Part shown: positions 26,544 to 35,410 of the stretch, piece by piece
How positions within the stretch are numbered: position 1 is the first letter of the stretch
How the letters are laid out: each line of letters opens with the position of its first letter
Source: Candidatus Uabimicrobium amorphum
Lineage (GTDB): Bacteria > Planctomycetota > Uabimicrobiia > Uabimicrobiales > Uabimicrobiaceae
NCBI RefSeq assembly: GCF_009002475.1
Contig: NZ_AP019860.1
Span: 6,834,501 to 6,898,500, forward strand
Length of the DNA: 64,000 nt
Direction of reading: 5' to 3'
The notes under the pieces: model-generated
Databases searched by the model: none
What the model saw: the letters and a program-made list of their open reading frames with translations, nothing else
What the model was told of the DNA's origin: nothing
Position numbers and translations under genes: made by a program

Positions 26544-27226
26544 GTGTCATTCTTGCTTTGAAAAATGTTTGCAAAGAATTTTCTTTTGCCGATGAGAATC
26601 TGAAGATTCTCAATGATATCAGTTGTGAATTGCTATTTGGAGAAACCGTAGCAATTACCGGACCTAGCGGTAGTGGAAAATCAACTCTTCTAGGAGTTAT
26701 GGCCGGTCTAGAACCACCCACAAGTGGGGAAATTGTCTTTGGGGATCGCGAGATTCACAATAGTTCTGACGACGAATTGTGCTTTTGGCGGCGTAGCGAA
26801 GTGGGATTTATTTTTCAAAACTTCCGCCTAGTCAAAACACTTTCTGCGATAGAAAATGTCGCTTTTCCTCTCGAAATTCAAGGAGAAAACGCCGCAGAGG
26901 CCCAAAAGAAAGCGCGTGAGTTACTCGCTGAACTGCATTTAGAGCACCGCTTACACCACTTTCCGCATCAATTGTCCGGGGGTGAAAAGCAACGCGTTGC
27001 GATCGCACGCGCTTATGTTCACAACCCCAAAGTCATCTTTGCCGATGAGCCAACCGGAAATCTCGATACGCACAGCGCAGAAAAAGTGTTGCAAAGCTTG
27101 CTGTCCATCAATGAAACCCACAAAACAACGCTTATTGTCGTTACGCATGATATTGCTATTGCACAGCGTATGTCTCGCCAGTTAGAATTAATTGCAGGAA
27201 AACTACAAGATGACTCCGAAAGCTAA
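26540..27226 (+). CDS. ybbA: ABC transporter ATPase, YbbA/LolD type
   Basis: A 228-residue ATPase with Walker A GPSGSGKST (41-49), Q-loop in FIFQNFRLV, signature LSGGEKQ (145-151), Walker B VIFADEP (165-171) and a switch histidine in VVTHD. Family: the MacB/LolD/YbbA group that pairs with FtsX-type permeases and performs mechanotransmission rather than classic substrate passage. It starts within the stop of the TesA-like gene and its own end overlaps the permease start by 17 bases, so the three products are translationally coupled. Confidence 0.92.
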   Translation: MSVILALKNVCKEFSFADENLKILNDISCELLFGETVAITGPSGSGKSTLLGVMAGLEPPTSGEIVFGDREIHNSSDDELCFWRRSEVGFIFQNFRLVKTLSAIENVAFPLEIQGENAAEAQKKARELLAELHLEHRLHHFPHQLSGGEKQRVAIARAYVHNPKVIFADEPTGNLDTHSAEKVLQSLLSINETHKTTLIVVTHDIAIAQRMSRQLELIAGKLQDDSES

Positions 27227-29738
27227 AGGTATTACGCAACTCACCGCGCGAATTTTTTATTTTTACTGGAAACGCATACTGTTTTTTGCACTGTGTATGG
27301 CATTGGGAATTGCCTTTCTATTTACGATCGGCAACCTAACCCACGCAGTTACCGAGCAAGTGTCGGCACAAGCGCGCGAAATACTGTCCGCAGATATTGA
27401 AATTTCCTCTTATCGCAAATTTAACGACGCACATCAAAAAATTATTGCACAAATGACAACGGAGGGCTATACAACAACTCATGTGATCAATTTTGCTTCG
27501 ATGATTGCTGCAAAAGACCAGTCGTTTTTGGCGAGCGTCAAGGCCATTGATGAGTCTTTTCCCCTTTATGGTGAATTGCTGATCGATGGCAAAAAACAAA
27601 TTGGTGCAGGGGAGTGCTGGATTGCCGAAAGCATAGAGTTGCAGTTCGATTTACACACCGGAGACACCATAAAGCTGGGAAAAGCACAACTACAAATCAC
27701 CGGTATTATAAAAAAAGAACCTGGACGTGTATTTGGCGGTGGGGGGTTTGCACCGCGCATTATCATCGCCAACAGCACTGTGAAAACAACAGCTCTTGTC
27801 GAAGCGGGAAAAAGTCGCGTACGTTATGCTTATTTGTTTTGTCGCTCCACAACACACAGTGATAGTGATGTAGAGAAAACAATTGACCGTCTACAAACAG
27901 CGATCAAAGAAACGCATGTTAGAATTACATCTTACAAGAACACCCAGCGCAATGTCAGTCGTATCATGGAAAGACAAAGTTACTTTTTTTTACTGATTTC
28001 TATCGTTACCCTTGTGGTCGGCTCTGTGGGAATGGGAGCGAGCACATACAGCTTTTTAAACGAGCAACTCGAAGAAGTGGGGGTATTTCGCGCACTGGGT
28101 ATAGAGTCGCATAAAATATTTCAGTTGTACCTTGGGTTGTGTTTGCTGATTGGAATATTGGCCGGAGTCATAGGGGCAATTCTTGGCTATGTTTTAAATA
28201 CAGCGGGTTTTCACTATATTATTCACTTACTGCAGTTAAATTTACAGATACAACCGAGCGTACATTGGTGGTATTTTGCTGAAGGAATCGTACTTTCGGT
28301 TGTCTTAACGCTTGTGGTCAATTATCACAAGATAAAAAGCTTGGCCTCTGTGTCGCCGATGGAAATTTTCCGTGGCGAGGTTGCGAATAAGAATATAAGT
28401 TTTTTGGCAAAATGTACGACGTTCGTTGTGACAACAATGGTGTTTTTTTTGTACGTTTGGTACAAAAGCAATTTGCCGACAGCAGGCTACTTTTGTCTTG
28501 CACTTATTGCTGTTATCGCCGTTACCTTTGTCATGATCGTGATTTTCTTAAAATTACTCGAAATCAGTTTACACTATCTCACTTCTCCCAAATTTTTTGT
28601 TTTGCGTTGCGGAGTACGACAACTCGTCAGAGAAAGATCGCGCACTTTTGTTTTTTTAGTTTCACTTACCATCGGATTCTCATTGATTAATACTTTAAAT
28701 TTAGTATATACTAGTTTGACTACAGAAGTTTTTTCTCTGAGCTCTACGAAAGTGCCAAATATTTTTCTTGCAGATGTATTAAAAAAACAGGTGCCTGCTG
28801 TGGGAAAGATCATTGAAGACTCCTCAGGGAGTGCAATCGAATTTTCATCTTTGATTCGCGCGCGCTTAAAATCAATCAATGGCGAGGAAATAAAACGCCA
28901 AGTACAGGTACCTGATGAGGAATTGGAACAGTATCGTTGGCGTACACGAGAGTACAATCTCACGTACAAAAACACACTTAACGATAGTGAAAAGGTTATT
29001 GCTGGACGTTTTTGGCAACCACAGGATGACAAACCTCACATTAGTTTAGAACGCGATTTTGCCTCCCGAGCCAATTTGAAAATGGGAGATGTGCTAAGTT
29101 TTGATATTCAAGGGGTCGTTGTTACTGGTAAAGTAACGTCTATTCGCAAGATAGATTGGTTAAGCATGAAGCCCAATTTTTTCGTGGTCATGCCGCCGAA
29201 AATATTGGATGAAGCGCCACAGACATTTATTGCCTCTTTCAAGCTGGATAGCAAAAACAAAATAGCACAGGTACAAAAAAAATTGTCGCAAAAATTTACC
29301 AATGTTGTTGTCATCAACGTAACAAGTGTACTCGAAACTGTGGAGAAACTCTTGGGCTATTTTTTATCAGCCTTGCAAGTTGTGGCGTGGTTTTGTATTC
29401 TTGTGGGAGTGATTATTCTGATTGGAACTTTGGGAACAGGACATCGCGAACGTTTTTCCCAAGTGGCTCTTATGAAGACCATGGGGTGTAATAAACGACA
29501 AATTATATACATTGACGCCATTGAGTTTTTGTGTATTGGTTTCGTCACCGCGGTGTTATCATTTTCTATTTCGCTAGGATTGACGGCTTTACATAATTAT
29601 TATTTTGAATTGAGTACCACCATCAATAGCACACAGTATGTGTATTTTGCCTTTATTGTCTTACTTCCTCTTGTGATTGGAATTATCGTAAACAGCAAAA
29701 TCTACGGTGCGGATGTTATGAAAAATTTTCGAAAGTGA
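27210..29738 (+). CDS. ybbP: FtsX-type ABC permease, YbbP-like
   Basis: Start at ATG 27210 (842 residues); a TTG at 27192 is the longer alternative. One N-terminal membrane helix (about 22-45) is followed by a MacB-like extracytoplasmic domain, a group of helices with a first FtsX core (GMGASTYSFLNEQLEEVGVFRALG, about 275-300, described by its key GVFRALG element), further helices, a second extracytoplasmic domain and a second FtsX core near the C-terminus (GTGHRERFSQVALMKTMG region). That duplicated FtsX layout is the YbbP type. With the YbbA-like ATPase and TesA-like lipoprotein it forms a module probably handling lipid or lipoprotein-related substrates at the inner membrane. Confidence 0.88.
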   Translation: MTPKAKGITQLTARIFYFYWKRILFFALCMALGIAFLFTIGNLTHAVTEQVSAQAREILSADIEISSYRKFNDAHQKIIAQMTTEGYTTTHVINFASMIAAKDQSFLASVKAIDESFPLYGELLIDGKKQIGAGECWIAESIELQFDLHTGDTIKLGKAQLQITGIIKKEPGRVFGGGGFAPRIIIANSTVKTTALVEAGKSRVRYAYLFCRSTTHSDSDVEKTIDRLQTAIKETHVRITSYKNTQRNVSRIMERQSYFFLLISIVTLVVGSVGMGASTYSFLNEQLEEVGVFRALGIESHKIFQLYLGLCLLIGILAGVIGAILGYVLNTAGFHYIIHLLQLNLQIQPSVHWWYFAEGIVLSVVLTLVVNYHKIKSLASVSPMEIFRGEVANKNISFLAKCTTFVVTTMVFFLYVWYKSNLPTAGYFCLALIAVIAVTFVMIVIFLKLLEISLHYLTSPKFFVLRCGVRQLVRERSRTFVFLVSLTIGFSLINTLNLVYTSLTTEVFSLSSTKVPNIFLADVLKKQVPAVGKIIEDSSGSAIEFSSLIRARLKSINGEEIKRQVQVPDEELEQYRWRTREYNLTYKNTLNDSEKVIAGRFWQPQDDKPHISLERDFASRANLKMGDVLSFDIQGVVVTGKVTSIRKIDWLSMKPNFFVVMPPKILDEAPQTFIASFKLDSKNKIAQVQKKLSQKFTNVVVINVTSVLETVEKLLGYFLSALQVVAWFCILVGVIILIGTLGTGHRERFSQVALMKTMGCNKRQIIYIDAIEFLCIGFVTAVLSFSISLGLTALHNYYFELSTTINSTQYVYFAFIVLLPLVIGIIVNSKIYGADVMKNFRK

Positions 29739-29788
29739 CTTGTAGCATACTTGGAGAAGACGTTTTATCAATCTAGAGAAAGTCGAGC

Positions 29789-32470
29789 ATGGAAATTATT
29801 TTAGCTGTAAAATTGGGGTATAAACCAGGAACAAAAATTAAAGTAGAGTCTTTTCCGGCGATGTTTGGTTCCGGGGGAGAAAATACTTTTGCATTTTCCG
29901 AGCGTGGTGTTGCTTCCCAACACTTTATCATCAATCAAAAAAATAATAAAATACTTCTGCGTTCCATGGACGGAGCGATCACTCGGGTAAATAATTTGAT
30001 TGTTGAAGAAAAGGTAGAGCTCACAAATCTCGATTACATCACGGTATCGGAAGATCTCATACTGCAAGTTCATTTTAAGAAAAAAACTTCTCGTAGAACA
30101 AGTAAGGGTTATGACCAAATAAAAATGGAGCCTGGGGGAGTTTTACGTCAACGCATTGATGTCGACAAAACATCCATTCTCGAACCTTCTACGCAAAAGC
30201 TAAAGTATAGCCATCGCGCTTTAAAAACAATATATGCCGTTCTACGTAAATGTAACAACGAGTCAAATGATGAATTGCTCTTTGATCGCTTACTCGACGC
30301 GTTGTTTAAAGCAATCGATGCGGAACGCGGGGCAATTTTTTTACAGATAGATAAAGATAACTATGAAGGCAAGGCTTTTCTGACAAGTACCAATGAACGC
30401 GATCAGTTTCCTGTTTCCACTACGGTCCTCAAAGATGTGATGCAAAACCGCGTCTCGATTATTTCTCACATACCTGAAGATGATATGCTCAGTTCTTCAG
30501 AAAGTATACGTTTACAAATGGTGGGTTCTTTCATTTGTGCGCCACTGATTTCTTACGAGAAAATATTTGGGGCACTCTACCTCGACCGTACGATTTTGCA
30601 CAACCAGCCGACACTTGTGGAACAAGAAGCAGATAATTATCCCGAGCCATTTCTCATTGAAGATTTGGAATTACTCGTCGCGATCGGCATTCAAATCGGT
30701 AGTAGTTTGGCAAAATCCCTGTTAATTCGCAAGGTGCGTCAGTCGCTATTTGAAAAAGAAAAATTGGTACAGGCCCTCCGCGAAAGTGAGGAACGTTATG
30801 CTTTGGCGGCAAGTGCTGCGAATGACGGACTTTGGGATTGTGATATACAATCGGGAAATGTTTACTACTCCACGCGCTGGAAATCAATGCTTGGCTATCA
30901 AGACAGTGAAATAGATAGTAACCTTGACGAATGGTTTCATCGTATCCATGAAGAAGATTTTGGCAAAGTCAAAGAAGAATTTGATCAGCATATCTCGGGA
31001 AAACTGCCGCGTTTTCAAATTGAACATCGCATGTTGCACCGCGATGGTAACTACATATGGGTATTAAACCAAGGGATTGCCGTCCGCGATAACAATAAAA
31101 CACTACGCGTTGTTGGTTCACAAACAGACATCACCAAGAGAAAGCAAGCCGAAGCGCAATTACTCCACGATGCATTTTACGATGTACTCACCGGTTTACC
31201 CAATCGCGCCTTGTTAATGAGTCGCCTACAACGAGCGATTTATCGCGCCAACCGCGACGCAAAATATATGTTTGCGGTACTATTTATGGATCTCGATAGT
31301 TTTAAAGTGGTAAACGATAGCATGGGACATGTCACGGGAGATGAACTTCTCATTGATATTGCCAAACGTTTGCAGCAGGTGATTCGTCCGGGAGATACGG
31401 TGGCTCGTTTTGGCGGAGACGAGTTTACCATATTGTTAGAAAATTTACAAAATTTACAGCAAGCTTCTGACATTGCCGATGTGTTACACGAACAACTTGC
31501 GGAACCATTTACACTAAATGACCAAGATTTTTTCATGGGAGCGAGTATCGGCATTGCCATTGGTAACGTTGACTATGAAGAACCGCAAGATTTGCTTCGC
31601 GATGCCGATACAGCAATGTACCGTGCAAAATCAAATGGTAAACCCTATGAGGTGTTCGACCGACAAATGCACGAGTCGGTAACGGCACTGTTAAGATTAG
31701 AAACGGATTTACGTAAGTCTCTAGTGGAAAAAGATTTTTTTCTCTGCTATCAACCCATCGTTGACTTGAAAAGTTTTCAAATCACTGGAATGGAGTCTCT
31801 GATGCGCTGGCACCATCAAGAGCGCGGACTCGTGTCTCCAGGAGAGTTTATTCCCCTTGCGGAAAGAACAAAACTCATTATTGATTTAGGATGGTGGGCA
31901 ATCCGTGAGGCATGTCAACAACTTGCGTATTTTCAAAAAGAATTTTCGCGTCCGGACTTAAGCGTCAGCGTCAATATGTCCGCCAAACAATTTGCTATTC
32001 ATGACTTAGCGCGTCTTATTGGAGACGTTTTAAACAATGCATGCATCCGTCCCGGTAATCTAAAATTAGAAATCACCGAAACCGTATTGATGGAAAATGC
32101 AAAGGCAATGATCAAAACCTTGAATGATTTGAAGTTGATGAACATCGATTTGTACATCGACGATTTTGGTACAGGCTACTCCTCTTTGAGCTATCTACAT
32201 CGCTTTCCCATTAGTATTTTGAAAGTGGACAGATCTTTTATTTTTGAAATCACCAAAAAAGAAAATTTCGAAATAGTGCGTACCATTATTACTCTAGCAC
32301 ATAATTTAGATATGAAAGTCGTTGCCGAAGGGATTGAAACGAGTGAACAACTCAAACTTTTGATGCAGTTAGGCTGTGACTTTGGACAAGGAAATTTATT
32401 TTCCGTACCTGTGAGAAATCACGAAATTGCCAAAATGCTGTCCAAGTCCCACCGTTGGGATTTTCTATAG
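29789..32470 (+). CDS. FHA-GAF-PAS-GGDEF-EAL signalling protein
   Basis: An 893-residue cytoplasmic protein without membrane helices. Order: FHA-like domain (about 1-100, with FGSGGEN and ASQHFII in the usual GR/SxxH positions), GAF (about 145-310), PAS with PAC (about 330-455), GGDEF (about 463-620) and EAL (about 635-885). The diguanylate cyclase signature G542-G-D-E-F546 is intact. The phosphodiesterase signature EAL is ESL at 669-671, while DDFGTGYSS and other metal-site segments are kept, so hydrolase activity is plausible. FHA domains bind phosphothreonine, and nine bases downstream begins the first of two kinase genes, which suggests that kinase phosphorylation recruits or controls this c-di-GMP enzyme. 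The gene starts 50 bases after the permease stop. Confidence 0.9.
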   Translation: MEIILAVKLGYKPGTKIKVESFPAMFGSGGENTFAFSERGVASQHFIINQKNNKILLRSMDGAITRVNNLIVEEKVELTNLDYITVSEDLILQVHFKKKTSRRTSKGYDQIKMEPGGVLRQRIDVDKTSILEPSTQKLKYSHRALKTIYAVLRKCNNESNDELLFDRLLDALFKAIDAERGAIFLQIDKDNYEGKAFLTSTNERDQFPVSTTVLKDVMQNRVSIISHIPEDDMLSSSESIRLQMVGSFICAPLISYEKIFGALYLDRTILHNQPTLVEQEADNYPEPFLIEDLELLVAIGIQIGSSLAKSLLIRKVRQSLFEKEKLVQALRESEERYALAASAANDGLWDCDIQSGNVYYSTRWKSMLGYQDSEIDSNLDEWFHRIHEEDFGKVKEEFDQHISGKLPRFQIEHRMLHRDGNYIWVLNQGIAVRDNNKTLRVVGSQTDITKRKQAEAQLLHDAFYDVLTGLPNRALLMSRLQRAIYRANRDAKYMFAVLFMDLDSFKVVNDSMGHVTGDELLIDIAKRLQQVIRPGDTVARFGGDEFTILLENLQNLQQASDIADVLHEQLAEPFTLNDQDFFMGASIGIAIGNVDYEEPQDLLRDADTAMYRAKSNGKPYEVFDRQMHESVTALLRLETDLRKSLVEKDFFLCYQPIVDLKSFQITGMESLMRWHHQERGLVSPGEFIPLAERTKLIIDLGWWAIREACQQLAYFQKEFSRPDLSVSVNMSAKQFAIHDLARLIGDVLNNACIRPGNLKLEITETVLMENAKAMIKTLNDLKLMNIDLYIDDFGTGYSSLSYLHRFPISILKVDRSFIFEITKKENFEIVRTIITLAHNLDMKVVAEGIETSEQLKLLMQLGCDFGQGNLFSVPVRNHEIAKMLSKSHRWDFL

Positions 32471-32479
32471 GAGGTATCC

Positions 32480-35410
32480 ATGTCCGATGCTCTGTTTGGT
32501 AAGGCAGCGGTATTACTCGATTATATTACTCCACAACAGTTAAACGAAGCTTTACAACATAAAGAACAGTTTGCCAAAGTCCAACTTGATATGGAACTCG
32601 CCCAGATATTGGTAAATAAAAATTATATCGCAGAAAATCTCATTGAAGAAATTCGCGAGTATGCTAAAAAACTTCCACAAAACATTCAACGTCCGGCACC
32701 TACAGGTGAAAACATCCCTCAACAATATCAAAAAAAAATCGGACGCTATTTTATCATCTCCAATTTAGGGAAAGGAGCGATGGGAGAGGTCTTCAAAGCC
32801 TACGACCCACACCTTGACCGTATTATAGCCTTAAAAGTCCTCACGTCACTAGAAAATGAAAATAATGTAGAGCGCTTCCAAAGAGAGGCGCGTACGATGG
32901 CACAGCTCACGCATCCTAACATTGTTGCGGTATACGATATTGCCAATGAAGATAAACAATACTTTTTTTCTATGGACTTAATCGAAGGGCAAACACTGGA
33001 CCAGTTGCTACAAAACAATACTCTCGAATACGACGAAATGCTCGCGATTACCCTTAAGATTGCTTCGGCAATCGAATATGCTCATTCACATGGGGTGATC
33101 CATCGCGATTTAAAACCAGCAAATATTTTATTAACCCACGACAATGAACCAAAAGTAACCGATTTTGGTTTGGCCAAAGTAGCGCATGAAGATCAAAAAC
33201 TTTCGCAAAAAGGTATGATTATCGGTACTTTGCAATACATGCCACCGGAACAAGCGGAGGGAAATTTAAGGCTTATTGATGAACGTAGTGACATATACTC
33301 TCTAGGAGCCATTCTTTATGAAATGATCACGAGTTTCCCACCGTTTTCTGCTCCGACGTTCAATCAACTTGTAAAGAAAATAACCAAAGAGGACCCGATT
33401 TTACCACGAGGAATTCGTCCAGATGTTCCCAAGCAAATAGAGGCCATTTGTCTAAAGGCTCTCAATAAACGCCGCGAAAGTCGCTATCAAAACGTCAAGG
33501 AATTTATATGGGATTTGAAGTGCTTTCAACAAGGTGACTCGATCCAGGCAAGTGCAATACATCTACAAAAACTTCTTGTCCATCAATTACGCCGCCATCG
33601 CAACCTGGCGATATCTTTTGCGGGAGGATTGGTTTTATTAATGGTGGTGTGGTTTGTACTTTTTAGTGACAATTCGCAAGATTATTTGCAAAATACCCTA
33701 CAAAAAATTACCGAAGCCAAAGGTAATTTTGTTACGGTGGAAGCCCTACAAAAAAAATACGACTTCGCAGAAAAACTTGCGCCGCAAGCGACACGAGAAT
33801 TGGAATTGGCACTGTTAAATACCGTAGAGTATTATACTCTTGTATCGCAAGCCGTGGCCGTGGACCACTACAACGATGAGTTGCAAAAAACAAAAAAGAT
33901 GTTACAAAAGCAGTTAGTGCAACTCTCTCTTCTCACCAAAAATCAACTCATGAGCGAGGCCTTCATCAAATACTTTTACCGTGAAGAAGAATCAAAACTA
34001 TACAAAGAAAATATATTACCAGCCATTCGTCAAAAAGAAAAGAGTACGCGAAGTGCTATACGTAAGATCTTCGATGACTTTCAACAACACAAAGTCACAC
34101 AAGAGGCAATCACTACCTATGCAAACCACATGCGCCACTTACCGGCCCCTAGTGTAATCCCCACCTTAATTGCCAACATTCGCAATCGCAATTTATTTAC
34201 CGCAAAGTTAGCGATCCGCGGCCTCGCGACGATAAATACACGGGAGAAACAAGTTGTCTCCAAATTACAAAGAGATTTACGATCTTTTGTAAAAAAAGGT
34301 GACAAAATGCGCGCAAAGGAGGTGGTGCGTACTCTTGTTCTTTTAAACCAAGACATAAATATTCCGCAGAGCAAACTGTTAGAAATCTTTCATAAAAGTG
34401 AGCAGCAGCAAATCTTGCGCATGCTAAATTGGGGACGTGTGCATTCTTCGACAGAAAAGGATGCCGCGTTAGGAAAAGCGTATGTCGCTTTGGGTGAAAT
34501 GAAACGCGCGGTGCCCATACTCGAAAAAAATTCTACTGCGAAAAAATCACTTGCCAAAGCTTATATAACGATGGGGGAGTTGGCAAAAGCGAAAACCATT
34601 GTCGACGAGTTCGAACAGGACGAAGATTTATACAACTTTAAAGCGGAAATTCTACTGGCGGAAGACAAAACGACGAGCATCATAAATCCCGAACCAACGT
34701 TGTTTAAAAATCGCGCGCAACAGTCGTACTATACAGGGATCGCCTATGCGCTGCAAGAAGCGAATCCTTTGATAACAGACTTTCCGATTCTTTCACGTAT
34801 GCATGAAACATCCGATTTTTTGGTTGCAGAGGGTATTTTTTATCGCAAAAGAAATGAAGTGGACAAATCTTTGAAGGCGTTATTTCGCGCAAGAGATTTA
34901 GCTTCAAAAAACGTGACGGTATACATAGAAATCGCCAAAACAATTCTTGAAAAACAAGACACAGACAGTGCACTGTGGTATTTACAAAAAGCGCAGCTTT
35001 ATGCGCCGCAAAATAATGAAATATTGTTCGGCTTTGCGGAAGTGTACGCGGTAAAACGCAATTGGTCAAAGTGTATTTTCTTACTCACGCAATATATCTC
35101 ACAAAACCGCCACAGTGAAAAGGCGCACCTGTTAATGGCGGAAAGTTATTTGGCATTGGCAAAAAACGATACGGCAACCATACACAAAATGGCACAGTTG
35201 GCAGTTCAGCACCTCAATAAGGTTCTTGAGGTAAATAGTGAAAATGCCCACGGGTATTTTTTGCGTGCCACCGCATATAAAAACCTACACAAATACAAAG
35301 AAGCTCTCAACGATATACAATCTGCTAAGTCGCGTATACGCAGCAAAAAATTTATGAATAAGTTACGAAATTTATATCGGCAAATAAAGGAAAAACAACG
35401 TGCTGAATGA
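32480..35410 (+). CDS. Transmembrane Ser/Thr kinase with C-terminal HEAT/TPR-like region
   Basis: A 976-residue protein behind a strong AGGAGG site. The N-terminal 80 residues form a helical module (LLDYITPQQLNEALQHKEQ and LAQILVNKNYI) resembling the N-terminal domain of GspE/PilB-type ATPases; the 35400 and 4315 kinases begin in a similar way. The kinase (about 87-350) has GKGAMG, K119, H208-R209-D210 and DFG, with PPEQ in the activation region. A membrane helix is at about 374-394. The outer part has a helical region, a segment with HEAT-like spacing, and TPR-like units towards the C-terminus (IDLYNFKAEI, KSLKALFRARDLA, DSALWYLQKAQLYAPQN patterns). It lies between the FHA-GGDEF-EAL gene and another kinase gene that it overlaps by 11 bases. 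Confidence 0.88.
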   Translation: MSDALFGKAAVLLDYITPQQLNEALQHKEQFAKVQLDMELAQILVNKNYIAENLIEEIREYAKKLPQNIQRPAPTGENIPQQYQKKIGRYFIISNLGKGAMGEVFKAYDPHLDRIIALKVLTSLENENNVERFQREARTMAQLTHPNIVAVYDIANEDKQYFFSMDLIEGQTLDQLLQNNTLEYDEMLAITLKIASAIEYAHSHGVIHRDLKPANILLTHDNEPKVTDFGLAKVAHEDQKLSQKGMIIGTLQYMPPEQAEGNLRLIDERSDIYSLGAILYEMITSFPPFSAPTFNQLVKKITKEDPILPRGIRPDVPKQIEAICLKALNKRRESRYQNVKEFIWDLKCFQQGDSIQASAIHLQKLLVHQLRRHRNLAISFAGGLVLLMVVWFVLFSDNSQDYLQNTLQKITEAKGNFVTVEALQKKYDFAEKLAPQATRELELALLNTVEYYTLVSQAVAVDHYNDELQKTKKMLQKQLVQLSLLTKNQLMSEAFIKYFYREEESKLYKENILPAIRQKEKSTRSAIRKIFDDFQQHKVTQEAITTYANHMRHLPAPSVIPTLIANIRNRNLFTAKLAIRGLATINTREKQVVSKLQRDLRSFVKKGDKMRAKEVVRTLVLLNQDINIPQSKLLEIFHKSEQQQILRMLNWGRVHSSTEKDAALGKAYVALGEMKRAVPILEKNSTAKKSLAKAYITMGELAKAKTIVDEFEQDEDLYNFKAEILLAEDKTTSIINPEPTLFKNRAQQSYYTGIAYALQEANPLITDFPILSRMHETSDFLVAEGIFYRKRNEVDKSLKALFRARDLASKNVTVYIEIAKTILEKQDTDSALWYLQKAQLYAPQNNEILFGFAEVYAVKRNWSKCIFLLTQYISQNRHSEKAHLLMAESYLALAKNDTATIHKMAQLAVQHLNKVLEVNSENAHGYFLRATAYKNLHKYKEALNDIQSAKSRIRSKKFMNKLRNLYRQIKEKQRAE

